Origin: Candidatus Bipolaricaulota bacterium
GTDB lineage: Bacteria > Bipolaricaulota > Bipolaricaulia > Bipolaricaulales > Bipolaricaulaceae
Direction: 5' to 3'
DNA length: 10,306 bases
Assembly: GCA_021163465.1 (NCBI GenBank)
Contig: JAGGWU010000029.1
Location: 1 to 10,306, forward strand
Part shown: positions 6,166 to 10,306 of the stretch, piece by piece
Layout: each line of letters begins with the position of its first letter
Position numbering within the stretch: position 1 is the first letter of the stretch
Position numbers and translations under genes: made by a program
Notes under the pieces: model-generated
Told to the model about the DNA's origin: nothing
The model's input: only the letters and a program-made list of their open reading frames with translations
Databases searched by the model: none

Positions 6166-7134
6166 ATGGGTGTGAAAGGAAAGAAGAGCATTGTTGTCCT
6201 TTGTGGCGGTGACTCGCCGGAGCGAGAGGTTTCCCTGCGCTCGGGAAGAGGAGTATATAGCGCCCTTTTGGAGCGCGGCTGGGATGTGGAGCTCTTGGAG
6301 ATCGAAGGTTACGATGGACTTCCCAAAAAGCTCGCTCCGTACCACGTAGTGTTCGACATCATCCATGGGGGTCCGGGTGAAGATGGGACGCTCCAGCTCC
6401 TTTTGGATCTTCTGGGGAAACCCTATGTGGGCTCAGGCCCCCTGGCCTCGGCCCTGGCCATGGACAAGTACGAAGCCAAGCGTCTCTTCGCGGCCAAAGG
6501 CATTCCCAGCCCACGGTGTGTGCTCATAGAGGCCGACAGGGTCTCAGAGGCCTTGGAGCGGGCGCTTACGGACTTGGATCCACCGTTTGTGGTAAAGCCT
6601 CGGGCTCAGGGCTCCAGTGTGGCCCTCCACTTCGCCAAGGACCGGGATGAGCTTGCGGAAGCAGTGGGGGAAGTGGCGGCGGGGTACGGGGACGTATTGG
6701 TGGAAGAATTCATCCCGGGCCGTGAGCTCACAGCCGGTCTCTTGGAAGATGGAAAAGGTCCGATGGTGCTCCCCATACTTGAACTCCGTCCCAAAGGGAA
6801 AGAACGACTTTTCGATTGGGCCGCCAAATACACCCCGGGCGAGTGTGAGTTCATCTGTCCAGCCAAGCTTTCCCCGTCGGAGAGGGAGGCAGTGGAGGAA
6901 GTAGCCCAAAGGGCCTTTACGGCCCTGGGTTGTCGGGATTTCGCTCGGGTGGACATCCGCCTTTCCCCCGAAGGGGTGCCGTATGTCCTGGAGGTGAACA
7001 CCCTTCCCGGCATGACGGAGATGTCGACCTTTCCCCGGATGGCCGCCGCCGCCGGGATTTCCTACGGAGAGTTGGTGGACCGGCTCGTCCGCCGGGCGCT
7101 GTCCCGCTTGCCAAATTCCCATCGTTTGGGTTAA
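6166..7134 (+). CDS. ddl: D-alanine--D-alanine ligase
   Basis: ATP-grasp ligase making D-Ala-D-Ala for peptidoglycan in the cytoplasm. The 322-residue length is standard. Motifs in order: LCGGDSPEREVSLRSG (12-27), HGGPGEDGTLQ (67-77), the ALAMDKYEAKR segment (96-106), VVKPRAQGSS (142-151), LVEEFIPGRELT (178-189), AKYTPGECEFICPA (220-233), and the magnesium-binding end RVDIRLSPEG with LEVNTLPGMTEMS (261-287). The ligase motif usually reads QGSSVGV; here it is QGSSVAL, a conservative change. ATG 6166 is chosen because the frame stays open back to ATG 6043, but those 41 residues are Cys-rich and unlike Ddl and come from the IS-relic region. No clear Shine-Dalgarno precedes ATG 6166 or the nearby GTG 6172. 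It is first in a tight four-gene cluster. Confidence 0.95.
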   Translation: MGVKGKKSIVVLCGGDSPEREVSLRSGRGVYSALLERGWDVELLEIEGYDGLPKKLAPYHVVFDIIHGGPGEDGTLQLLLDLLGKPYVGSGPLASALAMDKYEAKRLFAAKGIPSPRCVLIEADRVSEALERALTDLDPPFVVKPRAQGSSVALHFAKDRDELAEAVGEVAAGYGDVLVEEFIPGRELTAGLLEDGKGPMVLPILELRPKGKERLFDWAAKYTPGECEFICPAKLSPSEREAVEEVAQRAFTALGCRDFARVDIRLSPEGVPYVLEVNTLPGMTEMSTFPRMAAAAGISYGELVDRLVRRALSRLPNSHRLG

Positions 7135-7142
7135 AAAATGCT

Positions 7143-7152
7143 GGAGGTGATC
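7143..7152 (+). promoter_or_regulatory. Very strong ribosome binding site deciding the start at 7156
   Basis: GGAGGTGATC is complementary over all ten bases to the canonical 3' end of bacterial 16S rRNA. Its GGAGG core ends 8 nt before ATG 7156, so that ATG is preferred over ATG 7138, which lies upstream of the site. Confidence 0.85.
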
Positions 7153-7155
7153 TCC

Positions 7156-7803
7156 ATGAAGCTCCAGTGGATTGGACACGCTTGTTTCCGGATCGAAGCA
7201 AGCAACGGAACAGTGATAATCATCGATCCTTATGATGAATCACTGCCTTATAAAGCCCCGGAGGGACCGGCCGACCTCGTCCTTTCCACCCACGATCACT
7301 TCGACCACAACGCCGTGCACCGGGTTAAAGGGAACCCCCGAATCATACGTGGGGTCGGCGAGTGGGAAGAAAAAGGGATTAAGATCCGCGGGATCCCCGC
7401 TTACCATGATGAGAAAGGGGGTAAGGACCGGGGAAGGATCACCATCTACAGGTTGAGCGTAGATGGGGTTACCCTCGTGCACTTCGGCGACCTTGGCCAC
7501 GTGATCTCGGCAGAGCAACAACGTCCCCTGGAGGATGCGGAAGTGGCGCTGATCCCCGTGGGAGGTTATTACACCATCGGACCCAAAGAAGCCTTGGAAA
7601 CAATAAGGCTTCTTCCCAACCTTAAGATCATCGTTCCCATGCACTTCAAGACCGAGTTGGTCAAGGATTGGCCCATCGAGCCGGTGGACGAGTTCCTTGC
7701 CCTGGTGGAATTTCCGGTCAAGCGTCTCGATACCTCGGAAGTGGAGGTCACGAAGGACAAGCTTCCGGAGGAGAAGGAGGTGTGGGTACTAAAGTATGCC
7801 TAA
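7156..7803 (+). CDS. Metallo-beta-lactamase-fold hydrolase, UlaG-like
   Basis: A 215-residue stand-alone metallo-beta-lactamase domain of the UPF0173/UlaG-like type. It begins with MKLQWIGHACF, where the GHACF strand with His8 is characteristic of that subgroup, and Asp24 follows in IIIDPY. The metal motif THDHFDH (45-51) supplies His46, His48, Asp50 and His51. HFGDLGH and IIVPMHFKTE provide the later ligands. Members include RNA/sugar-phosphate-type hydrolases and many proteins of unknown substrate; the substrate cannot be told from sequence. There is no signal peptide, so it is cytoplasmic. The start was set by the perfect Shine-Dalgarno at 7143-7152. Only 21 bp separate it from ddl, and its end overlaps the aminotransferase start by 8 nt, implying cotranscription. 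Confidence 0.88.
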   Translation: MKLQWIGHACFRIEASNGTVIIIDPYDESLPYKAPEGPADLVLSTHDHFDHNAVHRVKGNPRIIRGVGEWEEKGIKIRGIPAYHDEKGGKDRGRITIYRLSVDGVTLVHFGDLGHVISAEQQRPLEDAEVALIPVGGYYTIGPKEALETIRLLPNLKIIVPMHFKTELVKDWPIEPVDEFLALVEFPVKRLDTSEVEVTKDKLPEEKEVWVLKYA

Positions 7804-9007
7804 GATATCCGCGCGTGCAGCCCAGGCCCCCACTTCGCCCATCCGCCGCCTTGTTCCCTTGGCGGATGAAGCGAAGCGGCGGGGAAAGAAGGTTTACCAT
7901 CTGAATATAGGTCAACCGGACATCCCCACCCCGGAACCCTTTATGCGGGGGATCCGCGAGGCCCCCGTGAAAGTGGTCGCTTATTCCCCCTTTCAGGGCC
8001 TGCGGGAAGCCCGGGAGGCGATGCAGAGCTACTACGCCGATTGGGGCTTGGAGCTAGAGATCGACGAGATAATCATTACCCAGGGGGGTTCCGAAGGCGT
8101 TCTATTTGCCCTGAACGTAACGTGTGATCCAGGAGACCAAATTCTGGTTCCCGAGCCCTTTTACCCCAATTACAACGGGTTTTCGCGGCTGGTAGGAGTG
8201 GAGATCATCCCCATTACCACATATAGGGAGGAGGGCTTCCACCTTCCCCCGAAGGAAGAGATCGAGCGCCTGATCACTCCGCGCACCAGGGCGATTCTCT
8301 TTTCCAATCCGGGGAATCCCACGGGAACCGTTTACACCAGGGCCGAGATAGAGATGTTGGTGGAGCTGGCACTGGAGCACGACCTTTTCCTGATCGCCGA
8401 TGAGGTCTATCGTGAATTCGTCTACGAGGGCAGATACATCCCGATCCTTTCCTTCCCCGAGGTCCACGACCGGACCATTATGGTGGACTCGATCTCCAAG
8501 CGACTTTCGGCATGTGGCGCACGGATCGGTGCCCTCGTTTCCAAGAGCCCGGAGATCATGGCCGGGGCAAAACGCTGCGCCATGGCTCGCCTCTCCCCGC
8601 CCACTATGGAACAGTACGGGCTCATAGCGTTTATGTCCCATCCCCACCGCCGCGGGATCATAGAGGGGATGGTGGAGGAGTACCGGCGCCGTCGAGCCGT
8701 ACTGTGCTCCGAGCTCAAGAAAATCCCCGGGGTGGTGTTCCGGGAGCCCGAAGGGGCCTTCTACGTAATCCTCGGCCTTCCGGTGGGCGATGCCGAGGAC
8801 TTCGTAAAGTTCATGCTTACTGACTTCCCAGGGGAGGAAACGGTCATGCTCGCCCCCGGGGAGGGGTTTTACAAAACCCCCGGCCTGGGCCGCGATGAAG
8901 CCCGCATCGCCTATGTATTGAATTGTGATGATCTGGTACGTGCATGTGAACTCCTCAAAGAAGGGCTGAAGCTCTATCAGGAGGCGCGAGCGAAAGTCCG
9001 GGGTTGA
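7796..9007 (+). CDS. Class I/II PLP-dependent aminotransferase (aspartate aminotransferase-like)
   Basis: Fold-type I aminotransferase of 403 residues. The PLP-binding Lys235 lies in SISKRLSACGARIG (232-245). Asn174 in NPGNPTG, Asp202-Glu-Val-Tyr205 in ADEVYREF, and Arg370 in EARIAYVLN (substrate carboxylate) are all present. N-terminal LNIGQPDIPTP (36-46) and the VAYSPFQGLREAREA segment match the subgroup often annotated as aspartate or aromatic aminotransferase. The exact amino-acid pair cannot be decided from sequence. ATG 7796 overlaps the preceding gene by 8 nt. AAGGAGGTG at 7774-7782 is rather far upstream, so coupling to the upstream gene is likely. The stop overlaps the tlyA start by 4 nt. 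It may supply or use aspartate-family amino acids along with the nearby hom, but that link is inference. Confidence 0.92.
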   Translation: MPKISARAAQAPTSPIRRLVPLADEAKRRGKKVYHLNIGQPDIPTPEPFMRGIREAPVKVVAYSPFQGLREAREAMQSYYADWGLELEIDEIIITQGGSEGVLFALNVTCDPGDQILVPEPFYPNYNGFSRLVGVEIIPITTYREEGFHLPPKEEIERLITPRTRAILFSNPGNPTGTVYTRAEIEMLVELALEHDLFLIADEVYREFVYEGRYIPILSFPEVHDRTIMVDSISKRLSACGARIGALVSKSPEIMAGAKRCAMARLSPPTMEQYGLIAFMSHPHRRGIIEGMVEEYRRRRAVLCSELKKIPGVVFREPEGAFYVILGLPVGDAEDFVKFMLTDFPGEETVMLAPGEGFYKTPGLGRDEARIAYVLNCDDLVRACELLKEGLKLYQEARAKVRG

Positions 9008-9792
9008 AACGGGGAAGGAAGCGTCTGGACCGGCTTCTGGTGGAACGGGGACTGGTGGAGTCCCGCGCCAAAGCGCAAGCGTTGATCCGGGCTGGTCGCG
9101 TTTATGTCGGAAAAAAGAGGTTGGATAAGCCCGGAACCTTGGTCCCGGAAGATGCCCCGATAGAGGTCAAAAAAGGGCCCAAGTACGTCTCCCGGGGAGG
9201 GGAGAAGTTAGCAGCGGCCCTCCGTGCTTTTGAGATAAACCCGACGGGGAAGGTCTGCTTGGACATCGGCGCGTCCACCGGGGGGTTCACCGATTGTCTC
9301 CTGCAACACGGTGCTGCCAAGGTTTACGCCCTCGACGTGGGAAAGGGCCTCCTCCACTGGAAGCTCCGGAACGACCCCCGAGTGGTGGTAAAGGAGGGGA
9401 TAAACGCCCGATACCTTCGGCCCGAGGACGTCGGCCAGCCGGTGGATTTGGTCACGGTGGATGTGTCCTTCATTTCCTTGAAGCTCGTCCTTCCTCCCCT
9501 TGTGGATATAGTGGGGCCGGAGGGGGATGTAATTGCCCTGGTAAAACCCCAGTTCGAGGCCGGAAAGGAGAAGGTGGGAAAAGGCGGGGTAGTACGGGAT
9601 CCCTCCGTACACCGGGAGGTCATCGTGGAAATCGTTCGCTTTGCCGAGGAGAGGCTACACTGGTCGGTGGCGAGGGCGATCCGTTCGCCCCTTTTAGGCC
9701 CAGCGGGAAACGTGGAATTCTTCCTTCATCTTCTGCCCCGGGCCGGGCACTCCCGGCCATTGGATTGGCAAGCGTTGGGCCTCATTGAATGA
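9004..9792 (+). CDS. tlyA: TlyA-family rRNA (cytidine-2'-O)-methyltransferase
   Basis: TlyA enzymes methylate ribose 2'-OH of cytidines in 16S and 23S rRNA (C1409 and C1920 in mycobacteria). The older name haemolysin A is misleading. An N-terminal S4 RNA-binding domain (about 6-60; RLDRLLVERGLVESRAKAQA) is joined by KYVSRGGEKL (60-69) to an FtsJ-like Rossmann domain. SAM motif DIGASTGGFTDCLL lies at 87-100, VDVSFISLKLVLP at 152-164 and LVKPQFEAG at 179-187, followed by GGVVRDP. The 262-residue length is normal. TTG 9004 overlaps the aminotransferase stop as TTGA, a classic termination-reinitiation arrangement; no independent Shine-Dalgarno is evident. It is last in its cluster, converging on the tRNA-Asn gene. 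Whether both rRNA sites are modified cannot be told. Confidence 0.93.
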   Translation: MKRGRKRLDRLLVERGLVESRAKAQALIRAGRVYVGKKRLDKPGTLVPEDAPIEVKKGPKYVSRGGEKLAAALRAFEINPTGKVCLDIGASTGGFTDCLLQHGAAKVYALDVGKGLLHWKLRNDPRVVVKEGINARYLRPEDVGQPVDLVTVDVSFISLKLVLPPLVDIVGPEGDVIALVKPQFEAGKEKVGKGGVVRDPSVHREVIVEIVRFAEERLHWSVARAIRSPLLGPAGNVEFFLHLLPRAGHSRPLDWQALGLIE

Positions 9793-9826
9793 ACGGCCCA
9801 AGATCCGTTGTAGCACAAAAACTTAA

Positions 9827-9899
9827 CTCCCGGAGGGGGACTCGAACCCCCAACCCGCCGGTTAACAGCCGGCTGCTCTGCCTATTGAGCTATCCGGGA
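9827..9899 (-). tRNA. tRNA-Asn (anticodon GTT)
   Basis: Read on the minus strand, the acceptor stem TCCCGGA (9899-9893) pairs perfectly with TCCGGGA (9834-9828), with discriminator G at 9827. The D-arm GCTC/GAGC, the anticodon arm with loop CTGTTAA (anticodon GTT at 9866-9864) and the T-arm GGGGG-TTCGAGT-CCCCC are all intact. The 3' CCA is not encoded and must be added. A run of five T follows within about 10 nt on the minus strand and may help end transcription. Confidence 0.97.
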
Positions 9900-9909
9900 A
9901 TCTTAATTT

Positions 9910-9938
9910 ATCTTATCGGGCCGCGAAAGTTCGGTCAA
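9910..9938 (-). promoter_or_regulatory. Promoter of tRNA-Asn
   Basis: On the minus strand TTGACC (9938-9933, 5 of 6) and TAAGAT (9915-9910, 4 of 6) are separated by exactly 17 bp. The -10 ends 10 nt before the mature tRNA 5' end, leaving only a few nucleotides of leader. It lies just past the end of the IS4-type relic. Confidence 0.75.
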
Positions 9939-9955
9939 GTTAGAGGAACTGAGCT

Positions 9956-10306
9956 TCAGACATGAGTTGGGACAGGTGAGAGAGCTAGCTGGGGAAACGA
10001 GGAGAGGGCGTGTTCCGCGATCTTCCCTACGTCCTCCAGGCCCACCTTCACCTTGAGCTTCAGCAACACGAACAGCCCGGAGCAGAGCCGGTACTTTTTG
10101 GACTTGCCGAAGATCATCTCCCTCAACACCTCCCCCAGCACCAACAAAACCCGTCACGCGTCACGCGTTACACGTCACGGAATGGAGGCCCCGGAAGCTC
10201 TCCTCGATCGCCATCCTTTTTCGGTAAATGGAGAGGGCCTCTTTGGGATCGAGATCGGTGATGACCCAGAGGGGCTCAGGGTGTCCCGGCTCCCAAAGGC
10301 CGGCCA
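9956..10306 (-). pseudogene. Decayed IS4-type DDE transposase, C-terminal part (continues beyond right edge)
   Basis: Minus-strand reading from 10304 gives EPLWVITDLDP then IYRKRMAIEESFRGLHS, an almost complete YREK signature (Y-2-R-3-E-6-K) of IS4-family transposases, with His in place of the final Lys. The Glu of the DDE triad is at about 10205. The frame ends in a stop at 10161-10163, inside a heptamer repeat array. In another frame, 10147-9956 encodes a C-terminal-like segment (VLREMIFGKSKKYRL, SGLFVLLKLKVKV, ending PVPTHV), which I recognise only loosely as the end of such transposases. The frameshift, stop and loss of the stretch between the two blocks make it non-functional. The 63-residue second block could alternatively be a small independent protein, though its context argues against that. 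Confidence 0.6.
10152..10179. repeat. Tandem 7-bp repeat, four units
   Basis: Four adjacent heptamers on the plus strand: CGTCACG, CGTCACG, CGTTACA, CGTCACG. The third differs at two positions. The array sits exactly where the transposase homology breaks. Units are too short and have no spacers, so it is not CRISPR. Confidence 0.9.

Noticed and set aside
9792..9809. AACGG/CCGTT hairpin after tlyA as a terminator
   Set aside because: Only a 5-bp stem with an 8-nt loop and no T-tract following on the plus strand.
9903..10157. 84-codon minus-strand frame as a gene
   Set aside because: Its Gly/Arg-rich product matches nothing. It overlaps the more transposase-like frame at 9956-10147 and starts inside the heptamer array.
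10152..10179. CRISPR-like repeat
   Set aside because: Units are 7 bp, directly adjacent and without spacers, and no cas gene is nearby.

Overview
The window looks like chromosomal DNA from a GC-rich, gene-dense bacterium. Genes are packed with overlaps of a few bases, GTG and TTG starts are common, and Shine-Dalgarno (SD) use is mixed. D-Ala-D-Ala ligase, peptide deformylase and methionyl-tRNA formyltransferase fix it as a peptidoglycan-making bacterium. Protein style suggests a deep-branching, possibly thermophilic lineage (Bipolaricaulota- or Thermotogota-like), but that placement is only an impression.

Layout. On the minus strand, 1-1203 is the N-terminal half of RecG helicase, running off the left edge. 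It diverges from def across only 39 bp, where two promoters appear to share one symmetrical -10 box. On the plus strand, 1243-4625 holds def, fmt, a HEAT/DNA-alkylation-repeat-like gene and an RlmI-type 23S rRNA methyltransferase. Homoserine dehydrogenase follows at 4654-5829. Its last 48 codons run into a decayed, opposite-strand IS5-type transposase relic that also fills much of the gap up to 6165. A second tight plus-strand cluster (6166-9792) encodes D-Ala-D-Ala ligase, an UlaG-like metallo-beta-lactamase-fold hydrolase, a class I aminotransferase and a TlyA-type rRNA 2'-O-methyltransferase. On the minus strand lie tRNA-Asn(GTT) at 9827-9899 with a clear promoter, and then a decayed IS4-type transposase (9956-10306) interrupted by a tandem heptamer array.

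How the genes fit together. Def and Fmt are the matched pair that adds and removes the formyl group at translation initiation. RlmI-like and TlyA-like enzymes modify rRNA. Hom, the aminotransferase and Ddl serve amino-acid and cell-wall precursor synthesis. I see no defence island, CRISPR array or phage module. The most notable points are fmt, whose homology extends upstream of any usable canonical start codon inside def; the shared-minus-10 bidirectional promoter; the hom tail captured from IS DNA; and the heptamer array sitting in a dead transposase.
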